Below are positions 6,651 through 16,011 of a stretch of 50,875 nucleotides of DNA, piece by piece. Source of the DNA: an uncultured Opitutaceae bacterium (GTDB taxonomy: Bacteria > Verrucomicrobiota > Verrucomicrobiia > Opitutales > Opitutaceae); NCBI GenBank assembly GCA_937889545.1, contig CALAOT010000059.1:1-50875 (forward strand), in the 5' to 3' direction. Below the pieces are notes generated by a model, which was not told where the DNA came from, did no database searches, and saw only the letters and a list, made by a program, of their open reading frames with translations. How positions within the stretch are numbered: position 1 is the stretch's first letter; each line of letters starts with the position of its first letter. Made by a program: the position numbers and the translations under genes.

Positions 6651-8564
6651 ATGTGCGGCATCGCAGGACTTGTAGACCCCAGCATCCCCGCCCAAATTCG
6701 CGAGGAGGCCGTCCAGCGGATGTGCTCGGCCATGATTCACCGGGGCCCCGACGACCTGGGCATCGCGTCAAGCGGGCCGGCCACGATCGGCATGCGCCGC
6801 CTCGCCATATTCGATCCGGCCAACGGCCACCAGCCCATGGCGACGCCGGACGGGAGGCACACCCTCGTCTTCAACGGCGCCATCTACAATTTCCGCTCCC
6901 TTCAGGGGGAGCTTGAGTCCGCCGGATGGGCGTTCCGCACGAGGTGTGACACCGAGGTGCTGCTCGCCGCCCTTGCGCAGTGGGGCGAGGGCGCCCTTGG
7001 GCGGCTGCGAGGAATGTTCGCCTTCGCCCTGTGGGACTCCGCCGATGAGTCTCTCTTCGCCGCGCGCGATCCATTCGGAATAAAACCCCTCTACTTCAGC
7101 CTCGAGGGCGGGCGCCTCGTGTTCGCCTCCGAGGTGGCCGCGCTCCTGGCGGCCGGAACCAGGGCGGAGATCGATCCCGTGTCGGTGGCCGACTACCTCG
7201 CATGGTTCGCGGTGCCGGCCCCGCGCACGATCTACCGCGGGATCCTGAGCCTCCAGCCCGGTGAGTGCCTGCGGTACCGCCGGGGGCGCCTCGACATTCG
7301 CCCGGCATGGACGTTCAGGTCGATTCCGGACGACCCGGCGCCGTGTGCGTCGCAGGAGGAATTCGTGCGCGGCCTGCGCGCGCGCCTCGACGATGCAATC
7401 AGGGCCCACATGCTCGCCGACGTGCCGGTGGGGGCTTTCCTCTCGGGCGGCCTCGATTCGGCCGTTGTCGCCGGGCTCATGTCACGGGCGACGGGCAGCC
7501 CGCTGAAGACATTCTCGATCGGCTTTCCTGAGCGCAGCTTCTCGGAAGCCGCCGAGGCCGAGGCGAGCGCGCGGCATTTCGGCGCGGTCCACCACACGCG
7601 GATACTCACGGGAGGCGAGGTGGCGCGCGACCTGGACAAGTTCATCGCCGCGTGCGACCAGCCCACGGGCGACGGCGTGAACACCTACTACGTGAGCCAG
7701 ACGGCCCGGGAAGGCGGGGTTAAGGTCGCCCTTTCCGGGCTCGGCGGAGACGAGCTTTTCGGAGGCTACCCCTCGTTCCGCGCGCTACCCGCGCTCTCCC
7801 GGCGCCTGCCGCTATGGCGGCGCATCCCCGGGCCGCTGCGCTCGCTCCTGACGGGCTGCCTTGGCATCGGCGGAACCCGCGCGCGGAAGCTCTCGGACTT
7901 CCTCCGCAACGCTCGGGATCCGCACGAGCTTGCGGCGCTGCAGCGCCGCGTGTTTTCGGAGGGGCGGCGCCGGTCGATGCTGGCCCCCGACGTCGCCGCC
8001 CAGATCGAGGGATCCCCGCCGTTTCATCCGCGCCTCGAGGCAATGCGCGCCGACGTCGGTGCGGATGACATGTTTTCTCTGGTGAGCGCCTGGGAGATGC
8101 GCACGTACATGGCCGACGTCCTCCTTCGCGACAGCGACGTCATGAGCATGCGCCATTCGCTGGAGCTGCGGGTCCCATTCATCGATCGCCCCCTCGTCGA
8201 ATGGATCTGGCGGCAACCCGCACGCTTTCGGGACGATCGCCGCCGTCCAAAATCGGCGCTGCTCGAGGCGGCTTCGGACATCCTGCCGCCAGGCCTCGCC
8301 CGCCGCAGGAAACGGGGGTTCACACTCCCCTTCCCCGTCTGGATGCGCAAGGAGCTCCGGCCGTTCCTGGAGGACACATTTGCGCCCGCCAGCATCGGCC
8401 AAAGCGGGCTGTTCTCGGCCGGCCCCATCCAGGAGCTCTGGAAGGGATTCGCGTCGGGGGGGGAGGACCGGGAATGGTCGCGCCTGTGGAGCCTCGCCGT
8501 CCTCATCGCTTTTGTGAACCTAAAGCGGGCGGAGCTCCCGTCCCAGGCATCTTCGGCGGGCTGA
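6651..8564 (+). CDS. asnB: Asparagine synthase (glutamine-hydrolysing)-type amidotransferase heading the glycan cluster
   Basis: A 637-residue enzyme with both domains of the AsnB family. The N-terminal class II glutaminase domain starts MCGIAGLV, and Cys2 becomes the nucleophile after Met removal, which fixes the start although the frame is open upstream. The C-terminal ATP-pyrophosphatase domain has the P-loop SGGLDS at 265-270 and the later LSGLGGDELFGGY. Reaction in the family: ATP-dependent transfer of ammonia from glutamine to a carboxylate, usually aspartate. Members inside polysaccharide clusters are commonly annotated as asparagine synthase but may amidate sugar carboxylates (for example uronic acids). 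The gene ends seven bases before the first glycosyltransferase. Family is certain; substrate is not. Confidence 0.88.
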   Translation: MCGIAGLVDPSIPAQIREEAVQRMCSAMIHRGPDDLGIASSGPATIGMRRLAIFDPANGHQPMATPDGRHTLVFNGAIYNFRSLQGELESAGWAFRTRCDTEVLLAALAQWGEGALGRLRGMFAFALWDSADESLFAARDPFGIKPLYFSLEGGRLVFASEVAALLAAGTRAEIDPVSVADYLAWFAVPAPRTIYRGILSLQPGECLRYRRGRLDIRPAWTFRSIPDDPAPCASQEEFVRGLRARLDDAIRAHMLADVPVGAFLSGGLDSAVVAGLMSRATGSPLKTFSIGFPERSFSEAAEAEASARHFGAVHHTRILTGGEVARDLDKFIAACDQPTGDGVNTYYVSQTAREGGVKVALSGLGGDELFGGYPSFRALPALSRRLPLWRRIPGPLRSLLTGCLGIGGTRARKLSDFLRNARDPHELAALQRRVFSEGRRRSMLAPDVAAQIEGSPPFHPRLEAMRADVGADDMFSLVSAWEMRTYMADVLLRDSDVMSMRHSLELRVPFIDRPLVEWIWRQPARFRDDRRRPKSALLEAASDILPPGLARRRKRGFTLPFPVWMRKELRPFLEDTFAPASIGQSGLFSAGPIQELWKGFASGGEDREWSRLWSLAVLIAFVNLKRAELPSQASSAG

Positions 8565-8570
8565 ACTCTC

Positions 8571-9641
8571 GTGGACTACCTTCTGCTCACACCCGATCTT
8601 TTCAGCAACGACGGCGGGATCAGCCGCATGCTCCGGCTCTACCTGAAGGCCCTGTGCGAGCTCTCGGGCAAAGGGGACGCCGTGCGCCTCTTGTCGCTCA
8701 ACGACCAGGTTCTAGACTCGACCGACCTGCGCCGCTATTCCAGCGGCGGGCTCGTCGAGTGGGAGGTCTGCAGCCACAACAAGGTCAGATTCTGCGAGGC
8801 GGCGCTGCGCATGGGAGTGCGTTCAACCAGGATTGTCTGCGGACACATCGCCCAGCTGCCGCTCGCGTGGGCGTCGTGCAAGTTGTCGAAGCGGAAGTCG
8901 TACTACCTTGTCGCCCACGGGATCGAGGTTTGGCGCCCCTTCACGTTCGTGGAGCGGCGGGCTCTTCTCGGGGCCCGCCTTGTCCTGTGCGTGAGCGATT
9001 TCACGAGGCGCCAGCTCCTTGAGAACTGCCCCGTCCCGCCCGAGCGGACGGTCATTCTTCCCAACGCGCTCGATCCCAACCTTGATCCCCCGTCGATCGT
9101 CTCCGCAGCCGCGGGTCCCCCGGTTATCCTTGCGATGTCCCGCCTTTCGGCAGCCGACAGCTACAAGGGGATTGATCACCTGATCGCTGCGATGCCGGCC
9201 GTCCGCGCAGCGATTCCGGATGCGCGGCTTCGCATCGTGGGGCGGGGAGACGCGCTTCCGGACCTGCAAAGGCTCGCTCGACGGCTCAATCTGGGAGGAG
9301 CGGTCGAATTCGCCGGATACGTCGACGACTCGGAGCTCCACGGGGAATTAGCGCGAAGCCGAATGTTTGCCCTGCCCAGCGACAAGGAGGGCTTCGGCCT
9401 CGTCTATCTCGAAGCCATGGCGAACGGCCGGCCCTGCCTCGGAGCGCGCTCCGGCGGCGTCCCGGAGGTCATCACCGCCGACACCGGCATCCTCGTCGGT
9501 TACGGCAACGTGCCGGGCATCGCTGCGGCGATCGTCACAGCTCTCCGCAGGGAGTGGCCGGTGGAGCCTATTCTCGAGAGGGCGCGGACGTTTTCCTATT
9601 TGCGATTCAAGGAGCGCTTTGCCTCATTGCTTTCCTCATGA
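8571..9641 (+). CDS. Glycosyltransferase family 4 protein
   Basis: A 356-residue GT-B fold glycosyltransferase starting at GTG. The N-terminal half has a glycine-rich acceptor-side loop (SNDGGISRM, residues 12-20). The C-terminal half carries the GT4 donor-binding signature with Glu273 and Glu281 (E-x7-E) in EGFGLVYLEAM. Enzymes of this type act on the cytoplasmic face of the inner membrane and transfer an activated sugar to a lipid-linked glycan. Donor and linkage cannot be predicted. It lies between asnB and the ABC exporter permease and overlaps the latter's start by four bases (ATGA). Confidence 0.85.
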   Translation: MDYLLLTPDLFSNDGGISRMLRLYLKALCELSGKGDAVRLLSLNDQVLDSTDLRRYSSGGLVEWEVCSHNKVRFCEAALRMGVRSTRIVCGHIAQLPLAWASCKLSKRKSYYLVAHGIEVWRPFTFVERRALLGARLVLCVSDFTRRQLLENCPVPPERTVILPNALDPNLDPPSIVSAAAGPPVILAMSRLSAADSYKGIDHLIAAMPAVRAAIPDARLRIVGRGDALPDLQRLARRLNLGGAVEFAGYVDDSELHGELARSRMFALPSDKEGFGLVYLEAMANGRPCLGARSGGVPEVITADTGILVGYGNVPGIAAAIVTALRREWPVEPILERARTFSYLRFKERFASLLSS

Positions 9642-10492
9642 GTGGTCCCACCCAGAGTCCCGCCGCATCGGCACCCCAAGACCTCCTGATCATCGAGGCG
9701 GGCCGAGCAAGCGCCCATTACTGGAGCGACCTTTGGCGTTACCGGGACCTCTTCCGCTTCCTGACTTTGCGCGACATCAAGGTGCGCTACAAGCAGACCG
9801 TTCTGGGCGTTGGATGGGCCCTGATCCAGCCCGTCGTCACCACGATCATCTTCACCTTCGTCTTCGGCAAGCTCGCCGGAATGTCTGCCGGCGGCGTTCC
9901 CTATCCCCTGCTGGTCCTCGCCGGGCTGCTCCCCTGGCAGCTTTTCTCCGCCGCGCTTTCGGGATCGAGCGCGAGCCTGATTTCGAACGCAAACCTGATC
10001 TCAAAGGTGTACTTCCCGAGGCTCATCATTCCATTTTCAGCCCTCGGCGTGGCCACGATCGACTTCCTGGTGGTGCTGGCCCTGTACATCTGTGCATCGC
10101 TCTGGCTCGGGAGGATTCCGTCGTGGCACTGGGCCCTGCTCCCCCTTTTCATTCTCGTCGCCCTCACCCTCGCCTTCGGAGCTGGGGCCTGGTTCACGGC
10201 CCTCACCGTCAAATATCGGGATTTCAAATACATCGTGCCGTTCCTCGTCCAGGTCGGCGTGTTCGTCTCGCCGATCGGCTTCAGCACGGGCGTTGTCCCG
10301 CGCTGGCGAAGCCTGCTCGACCTGAACCCCATGACGGGCGTCATCGACGCGTTCCGCTGGTGCCTCCTGAGCGACGGCCAGCCCTTCGACCTTCAGGGCA
10401 TCAGCCTGTCCATCGCGATTTCCGCCCTGTTGACGTACTCTGGAGTGTGGTACTTCCGGAGGATGGAGCGGACATTTGCCGACGTCATCTGA
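9638..10492 (+). CDS. wzm: Polysaccharide ABC transporter permease (Wzm type, ABC-2)
   Basis: A 284-residue ABC-2 family membrane protein with about six transmembrane helices. Its N-terminus has the amphipathic stretch typical of Wzm/KpsM/TagG (DLWRYRDLFRFLTLRDIKVRYKQT region, residues 31-54) and then LGVGWALIQPV, a strong family signature. The ATG at 9638 is chosen because it begins the cytosolic N-terminus normal for the family; upstream sequence belongs to the preceding gene. With the ATPase encoded next, it would flip a lipid-linked glycan across the inner membrane. The gap to the ATPase gene is nine bases. Confidence 0.92.
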   Translation: MSGPTQSPAASAPQDLLIIEAGRASAHYWSDLWRYRDLFRFLTLRDIKVRYKQTVLGVGWALIQPVVTTIIFTFVFGKLAGMSAGGVPYPLLVLAGLLPWQLFSAALSGSSASLISNANLISKVYFPRLIIPFSALGVATIDFLVVLALYICASLWLGRIPSWHWALLPLFILVALTLAFGAGAWFTALTVKYRDFKYIVPFLVQVGVFVSPIGFSTGVVPRWRSLLDLNPMTGVIDAFRWCLLSDGQPFDLQGISLSIAISALLTYSGVWYFRRMERTFADVI

Positions 10493-10501
10493 TCCCGAGC
10501 C

Positions 10502-11728
10502 ATGCCCGGCGACACCATCATCACCGTCGACAACGTCTCCAAGCGCTACCTGCTGGGGCACCAGGCCGACGACGACACCCTGCGGGACCGGATGGCGCGC
10601 GGAATTCGCTCGGCGATGGAATGGATGCGCCCCGGGACCCGCGGAGCCAGGCGCACCGTGGAGGAGTTCTGGGCGCTCAAGAACGTGTCGTTCGAACTCC
10701 AGCGCGGGCAGGTCCTCGGCATCATGGGCAGGAACGGCGCCGGGAAGTCAACGCTGCTCAAGATTCTCTCGAGGATCACCGAGCCCACCACGGGACGCAT
10801 ACAGATGCGCGGACGCGTGGCGAGCCTCCTTGAGGTCGGCACGGGGTTTCATCCCGAATTGACGGGGCGGGAGAATGTCTACCTTAACGGCGTAATCCTC
10901 GGGATGAGCCGGGCGGAGATCGCCCGCAAATTCGACGAAATCGTCGCCTTCTCCGAGATCGAGCGCTTCCTGGACACGCCGGTGAAGCATTATTCGAGCG
11001 GGATGTACGTCCGGCTCGCGTTCGCGATTGCCGCGCATCTCGAGCCCGAGATCCTGATCGTGGACGAGGTGCTTGCGGTCGGCGACGCGCAGTTCCAGAA
11101 GAAATGCCTGAACAAGGTCAGCGAGGTGACGCGCAGCGACGGGCGCACCGTCCTTTTCGTTAGCCATAACAGCGCCGCGCTCCAGAGCATTTGCAACGCG
11201 GGCCTCTGGCTCAGCCAGGGACAGGTCGCCGGCCAGGGCCCGATCAATGAGTGCCTGGCAGCCTATCTCCACACGGGCAGCCACCGGGCCGATTTTCCGG
11301 CCCCGGCGGTGGACAGGCCGCACATCACGTCGGTGCGCGTCGACCCGGGCGTCCTCGCCGAGGGTCGCATCGAGGTCGAGGTCGGATTCGCGTCGCCCTT
11401 TCCCCTTTCGCCCCCCGTCGTCGGGGTGATAGTCTCTTCAAAGCTCGGCTATCCGATCGCCGGAAGCAACGGCCGCATGGCCGGCAAGGCCTGGCAACCC
11501 CAGCCGACACGCGCCGGCGTGGTGACCGCGCACCTTGATCACGTGCCGCTGCACAGCGACACCTATCACATTTCGGTTTATCTTGGCGACGCCAGCATGG
11601 ACTATGACCAGAAGCTCGATGCTGTTGAATTCGACTATGTTTCTCCCAGGTTTCACCCCCAGATGCCTCCGCTCCATGTGATCGGGCAGGGAGACTTCGG
11701 ATGGCGCTGGTCCCTGAGGGCAGATTGA
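10502..11728 (+). CDS. wzt: Polysaccharide ABC transporter ATPase with C-terminal carbohydrate-binding-type domain (Wzt)
   Basis: A 408-residue ATPase. Residues 1-250 are the nucleotide-binding domain: Walker A GRNGAGKS (76-83), signature YSSGM (164-168), Walker B ILIVDE (184-189) and H-loop SHN (221-223). The loop RPGTRGARRTVEEFWAL before Walker A is typical of Wzt/TagH/RfbE. The last 130 or so residues form an extra beta-rich region in the position of the Wzt C-terminal domain, which in O-antigen systems recognises the modified non-reducing end of the glycan before export. Paired with the Wzm-type permease just upstream. The terminal domain suggests that chain modification (methylation or similar) controls export here. 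Confidence 0.92.
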   Translation: MPGDTIITVDNVSKRYLLGHQADDDTLRDRMARGIRSAMEWMRPGTRGARRTVEEFWALKNVSFELQRGQVLGIMGRNGAGKSTLLKILSRITEPTTGRIQMRGRVASLLEVGTGFHPELTGRENVYLNGVILGMSRAEIARKFDEIVAFSEIERFLDTPVKHYSSGMYVRLAFAIAAHLEPEILIVDEVLAVGDAQFQKKCLNKVSEVTRSDGRTVLFVSHNSAALQSICNAGLWLSQGQVAGQGPINECLAAYLHTGSHRADFPAPAVDRPHITSVRVDPGVLAEGRIEVEVGFASPFPLSPPVVGVIVSSKLGYPIAGSNGRMAGKAWQPQPTRAGVVTAHLDHVPLHSDTYHISVYLGDASMDYDQKLDAVEFDYVSPRFHPQMPPLHVIGQGDFGWRWSLRAD

Positions 11729-11880
11729 TGGGGTCCCTCGCGCGCGGCCCGGCGCCAGAGGACTCGATTGAACACCCAATAGCATCCCAGGCGGATTTCG
11801 GGGCCTGCCTGAACGGCCGCGAGATTGCCGCACACTTGCCCCATCATCCCGATCCGCGTTCGGCGAGCGTCCGGATTCCC

Positions 11881-12600
11881 ATGACTTTAAAACAACGCAT
11901 TGGCCGGTGGCTCATTCCCAGGCTGCCCGTAAACGCCGAGCTTGTGCAGGAGCTGAGGTTCGAGGCCAACTGCCGCCTGTGCCGGGTCAAGAATTGGCTG
12001 AGTCCGGCCTATCATCGCAGAGTCAGGCGGTTGCGTGGCGAAAAGGGCCTTAGCCTGAACGTCGGCAGCGGCGGGAGGGGCCTGCCGGGGTGGTTGAACA
12101 CGGATGCCGTGAGCCACCCGGCGGACCAGACGTTCGCGTGCGACATCCGCCTGGGAATTCCCCTGGCCGATGGCAGCGTCGCCCGCATCTTCGCCGAGCA
12201 TGTCTTCGAGCACCTCAATTTTAGGAAGGAAGTGCCCGCGGTCCTTCGGGAATTCCACCGGGTGCTTCAACCCGGGGGCATGGCGCGGATAATCGTGCCC
12301 GACGGGCGCCGATTCGCCGAGGCCTATCTCGTAAACGACCGCGCCCATTGGGGGGCGCTCGGCCTCGACCCGCTTCCAGCCGACATGCCGACGCCGATGG
12401 CAATGCTCAACCACGTGTTCCACCAGGGAGGTGAGCACCATTTCGCCTACGATTACGAGACGCTTGAATGGGTCTTGAATGAGGCCGGATTCGCGGACGT
12501 CCGCAGGAGCGCCTATGGCAAGTCCGCTGACCCGCTCCTGGCGATCGACCGCCAGGAGCACGCCCGGTACTCGCTGTATGTCGAGGCCGCAAAACCTTGA
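11881..12600 (+). CDS. Class I SAM-dependent methyltransferase
   Basis: A 239-residue protein with a Rossmann-type methyltransferase fold: motif I LNVGSGGRG (residues 59-67), a following acidic position (NTDAV), the EHVFEHL motif at 106-112, and LQPGGMARIIVPDGR near 129-143. These proteins methylate sugars or act early in glycan decoration. Start choice is uncertain: ATG 11881 begins sequence that looks like a folded protein, but an in-frame ATG at 11728 overlaps the wzt stop (TGATG) and would add 51 residues of low-complexity character. Given how tightly the other genes here overlap, 11728 cannot be excluded. Its place beside wzt fits a terminal methylation that could be read by the Wzt C-terminal domain. 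Confidence 0.8.
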   Translation: MTLKQRIGRWLIPRLPVNAELVQELRFEANCRLCRVKNWLSPAYHRRVRRLRGEKGLSLNVGSGGRGLPGWLNTDAVSHPADQTFACDIRLGIPLADGSVARIFAEHVFEHLNFRKEVPAVLREFHRVLQPGGMARIIVPDGRRFAEAYLVNDRAHWGALGLDPLPADMPTPMAMLNHVFHQGGEHHFAYDYETLEWVLNEAGFADVRRSAYGKSADPLLAIDRQEHARYSLYVEAAKP

Positions 12601-13619
12601 AAATCCTGCTGACCGCCGACCCCTTCCTGCCGGTTCCCCCTGTCGGCTATGGCGGGATTGAGCGCATCGTCGACGCGCTCGCGCGTCACTTTCGGGCCCA
12701 GGGACACGCCGTGGGCCTCGTCGCGCATCGCTCTTCCACCTGCGCAGCCGATGCGTTTTTCGGCTGGCCCGCCGCAGGGCGGGGCGTGGGCGCGCTGCTC
12801 AATTCGATCGCGCTCCTTCGCGCGACGAGGCGGTTCCGGCCCGACGTGCTCCACAGCTTCTCGCGACTGGGATACCTTCTCCCGCTCCTTTTCAGCTCCC
12901 TTCCCAAGGTCATGTCGTACCAGCGCCACACCGGAGGTCGACAGATCTCATGGGCATCGTGGCTGGCGGGCCGGTCCCTCCGCTTCACCGGGTGCAGCGA
13001 GTACATCTGCGCGATGGGGCGGGCGTCCGGCGGCCAGTGGCGCGCGGTTCCCAATTTCGTGGAGCTTGAAAAGTTCACCTTCGTGCCGCGCGTGCCGGCC
13101 GACGCTCCGCTCGTCTTTCTCAGCCGCATCGAGTCGATCAAGGGTCCCGACATCGCCATCGAGATCGCCCGGGCGAGCGGCCGCAGGCTCATCCTTGCCG
13201 GCAACCGCGCCGAAACAGGCCCGGAGCGCGACTTCTGGGAGCGCAGGATCGCAGGGCAGATTGGGCGCGACGGCGTCGAATGGATCGGCGAGGTCGATGA
13301 TGCAAGGAAGAATGACCTGCTGGGGCGCGCCGCCGCGCTCGTCGTGCCGATCCAGTGGGACGAGCCGTTTGGCATCGTCTTCGCCGAGGCCCTGGCCGCC
13401 GGCACGCCGGTGATCACGTGCGCCAGGGGGGCGACCCCCGAGATCGTCGAAGCGGGGCGGACGGGGTTCTTCGTGAGCGACGCGGCGGGCGGCGCGGCGG
13501 CCGTGGGCCGCCTGGAGCAGATCGATCGCCACGCCTGCCGGCGCTCGGCCGAGGCCCGGTTCAGTCGCGATGCCTGCGCGAGGCAGTATCTGGAGCTTTA
13601 CAAGGAGTTCAAAGCATGA
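12597..13619 (+). CDS. Glycosyltransferase family 4 protein
   Basis: A 340-residue GT-B glycosyltransferase whose TTG start overlaps the preceding stop (TTGA). The N-terminus MKILLTADPFLPVPPVGYGG is the usual first strand plus glycine-rich loop of GT4 enzymes. The C-terminal donor-binding site has DEPFGIVFAEALAAGTPVI with E-x7-E spacing, near residues 258-276. It would add one sugar to the lipid-linked intermediate in the cytoplasm. It is among the shorter GT4 proteins in the cluster. The stop overlaps the start of the next membrane-protein gene (ATGA). Confidence 0.86.
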   Translation: MKILLTADPFLPVPPVGYGGIERIVDALARHFRAQGHAVGLVAHRSSTCAADAFFGWPAAGRGVGALLNSIALLRATRRFRPDVLHSFSRLGYLLPLLFSSLPKVMSYQRHTGGRQISWASWLAGRSLRFTGCSEYICAMGRASGGQWRAVPNFVELEKFTFVPRVPADAPLVFLSRIESIKGPDIAIEIARASGRRLILAGNRAETGPERDFWERRIAGQIGRDGVEWIGEVDDARKNDLLGRAAALVVPIQWDEPFGIVFAEALAAGTPVITCARGATPEIVEAGRTGFFVSDAAGGAAAVGRLEQIDRHACRRSAEARFSRDACARQYLELYKEFKA

Positions 13620-15169
13620 GAGCCGGACCCCGGACAGCACCGCTCGACCGCTACACCGACATAGGCGAGCTCAGCGAAAAGGTGCGCCTTGCGGTCAGGC
13701 GGCTGGCCGTCCCGCTGGCCGCCGTCCTGGTGATCGAGGCGACCTACCTGGCCTATTCAAGCCGTCCGGGTGCCGCGGCCTTTGCGATGATGGCCGCGGG
13801 CACCTGCATCGCCCTGGTCTTCTGGAGCCAGCGGGCAATAGGCCTGCCGCTGCTGCCGGTAATGGTCATCCAGAACCTGATCATTTATGCCGTGCCGATC
13901 GCGACCGGCCACGAGGTCATCAGCACCTATCCGCCGGCCTTTGTGTTCAGCGCCGGGATTGAGGTGCTGATCTTCGATGTCGCCATGGCAATGGCCTGGA
14001 TGCTGGGAATGCGGCTGTTCCGCCCGTCGCCTCCGGCAAGCCACGCCTTGCATGAATTCAACCGGGCGGGCTCCAGGGGATGGGCCAGGCTGGGATTTGT
14101 GATGATCGCCGGCGCCACAGCGTTTGAAGTCCTGCAGGGTCTGGATCTTCTGGACTCACTCGAATCGGCTATGCCCGGCGGCTCGGAAGCGATCCTGTAC
14201 GCGCTGGTGTCCGTGGTGAGCGCCTGCGGCTTCTTCCTTGTCGCTTTGACCATCGGGGGAGGCGAGGCGTCGTTCCTGGGAAAGGCGGTTTTTTGGCTGC
14301 TGCTGGTCGCCAACGCGATGATGTCCGCATCGGACTTCCTCCTGAGCGCGGCAACGGCGAATCTAATCACCGTCGCCATCGGCCTGTTCTGGAGCGGCGG
14401 GCGCCTGCCCTGGCGCTACCTGACTGTCGCGATGCTGGCGCTTTCGTTTTTGAACACGGGCAAGTACACGATGAGGGCGCGCTATTGGGGGAACGTGGAC
14501 GCGCCGGCGACCCACAGGTCCCTTGGACAATTGCCGGCGTGCTACACGGAATGGGCCCGGGTTAGCTACGATGCGATCTTGGAGAACAAGACCGAGCTGG
14601 CCCAGGCGACAAACGACAGCAAGGCCCAGGCCAACAAGAACCAGACCCTGCTCGATCGGGTCGATAACCTGCAGAACCTGCTCTTCGTCATCGATGCGAT
14701 CGAGACGAACCACATCAAACCCCTGGAGGGGAAGACCTATTCGGTGATACCGCCGCTGCTCGTGCCGAGAATCCTGTGGCCTGAAAAGCCGCGCACCCAC
14801 GAGGGCCAGATCCTGTTGAACGTGCACTTCGGCCGGCAGGATCTGGAATCGACCTTCACAACCTATGTCGCCTGGGGCCTGTTGCCGGAGGCCTACGGGA
14901 ATTTCGGGCCTTTCGCCGGCTCGATCTGCCTCGGCATCTTCCTTGGCGTCCTGTTCGCCTGGATCGAGAATTTCACAGCCCGGAAGCTGCTGGTTTCGAC
15001 CGAGGGTTTCCTGTCGCTGAGCCTCTTGATGAATCTGATGAACTCATTTGAAATGGTCGCAAGCGTGCTGGTGACCTCGACCTTCCAGTCGTTCGTGGTG
15101 ATCGTGGCGGCAAGCATGCCGTTCGTGCACAGGACCGTGGCCCGGCGACCCGAGCCCGAAGACGATTGA
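13616..15169 (+). CDS. Polytopic membrane protein, probable O-antigen/exopolysaccharide polymerase (Wzy-like)
   Basis: A 517-residue integral membrane protein with roughly ten to twelve hydrophobic segments and a large hydrophilic loop between about residues 290 and 400. The loop holds LVPRILWPEKPRTHEG, a pattern often seen in the large periplasmic loop of oligosaccharide repeat-unit polymerases; it is followed by TYVAWGLLPEAYGNFGPFAG. These features and the location in a glycan cluster support a Wzy-like polymerase, but Wzy proteins share little sequence, so this is an inference. The ATG overlaps the previous stop, and its own stop overlaps the TTG start of the deacetylase gene. The frame is open further upstream inside the preceding gene. 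Confidence 0.68.
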   Translation: MRAGPRTAPLDRYTDIGELSEKVRLAVRRLAVPLAAVLVIEATYLAYSSRPGAAAFAMMAAGTCIALVFWSQRAIGLPLLPVMVIQNLIIYAVPIATGHEVISTYPPAFVFSAGIEVLIFDVAMAMAWMLGMRLFRPSPPASHALHEFNRAGSRGWARLGFVMIAGATAFEVLQGLDLLDSLESAMPGGSEAILYALVSVVSACGFFLVALTIGGGEASFLGKAVFWLLLVANAMMSASDFLLSAATANLITVAIGLFWSGGRLPWRYLTVAMLALSFLNTGKYTMRARYWGNVDAPATHRSLGQLPACYTEWARVSYDAILENKTELAQATNDSKAQANKNQTLLDRVDNLQNLLFVIDAIETNHIKPLEGKTYSVIPPLLVPRILWPEKPRTHEGQILLNVHFGRQDLESTFTTYVAWGLLPEAYGNFGPFAGSICLGIFLGVLFAWIENFTARKLLVSTEGFLSLSLLMNLMNSFEMVASVLVTSTFQSFVVIVAASMPFVHRTVARRPEPEDD

Positions 15170-16011
15170 GCGACCCCCGCCGGCCATTGCATCCCAACCA
15201 TAGCGCCCCTTCCAGGATCGCCCGGGCCCTGACGATCGGGTGGTCGGACACGCCGCGGGGGCGCCTGCTCCTGCGGCGCGCGATCGCCCGCCTGATCAGC
15301 GTCGCATTGCGGATTCGCAGCCGTTCGTTCCAGAGGAACGCTGTGGCCTCCGCGCTCGTCGTTGCGCCCCATCCGGACGACGAGACTTTCGGATGCGGCG
15401 GCGCCGTGGCCCTCCTGGTCCGGAATCGGGCGGCCGTGCAGGTGGTTTTCATCACCGACGGCAGCGCGTCGCATCCCGCCCATCCGACTGCCGCGCCTGA
15501 CGCCATCGCAGCCCGGCGGAAGGCCGAGGCGCGATCGGCGACGGGCATCCTCGGCGTCGACTGGGAGCGGGTTGCGTTCCTGGACGAGCGCGACGGCACG
15601 CTTGCCGGTCTCGACACCGGGCGCGCGCGGGAGGTTGCGGGGAAGATCGCCGCAATGCTGGCGCGGCTCGCGCCGGAGGCGATCCTCCTGCCGTGCCGTC
15701 TCGACGGAAGCTCCGAGCACGACGCCTCGTTCGCCCTGGTGTCCCGGGCCCTGCAGCTTGCGCAGATCAGGCCGAGGTTGCTCGAATTCCCCGTCTGGTC
15801 CTGGTGGAACCCGCTGCTGCTGCTGCGGCCGATGTTCGCGTGCCGCAGGGTGTGGCACCTCGACGTTCGCGGCGTCCTGGATGTCAAGGCCCGCGCGATT
15901 GCCTCATACGCCTCGCAGACGGATCCGATTGCGCCGGAAACTGTCCCTGCCCTTCCATCGGGGTTCGCATCCATGTTCCTTTGCGGCGAAGAGTTCCTGT
16001 TCGAACGATGA
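15166..16011 (+). CDS. PIG-L family deacetylase
   Basis: A 281-residue member of the PIG-L/LmbE family of zinc-dependent N-acetyl sugar deacetylases. The metal and catalytic motif HPDDE is at residues 69-73 (APHPDDETFGCGG). A second motif SSEHDAS contains His185, the expected third metal ligand. It probably removes an N-acetyl group from an amino sugar, either free, nucleotide-linked or lipid-linked; the substrate is unknown. The TTG start overlaps the upstream stop (TTGAG). Its presence, with a WcaF-type acetyltransferase four genes on, suggests acyl groups on the glycan are actively edited. Confidence 0.87.
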   Translation: MSDPRRPLHPNHSAPSRIARALTIGWSDTPRGRLLLRRAIARLISVALRIRSRSFQRNAVASALVVAPHPDDETFGCGGAVALLVRNRAAVQVVFITDGSASHPAHPTAAPDAIAARRKAEARSATGILGVDWERVAFLDERDGTLAGLDTGRAREVAGKIAAMLARLAPEAILLPCRLDGSSEHDASFALVSRALQLAQIRPRLLEFPVWSWWNPLLLLRPMFACRRVWHLDVRGVLDVKARAIASYASQTDPIAPETVPALPSGFASMFLCGEEFLFER

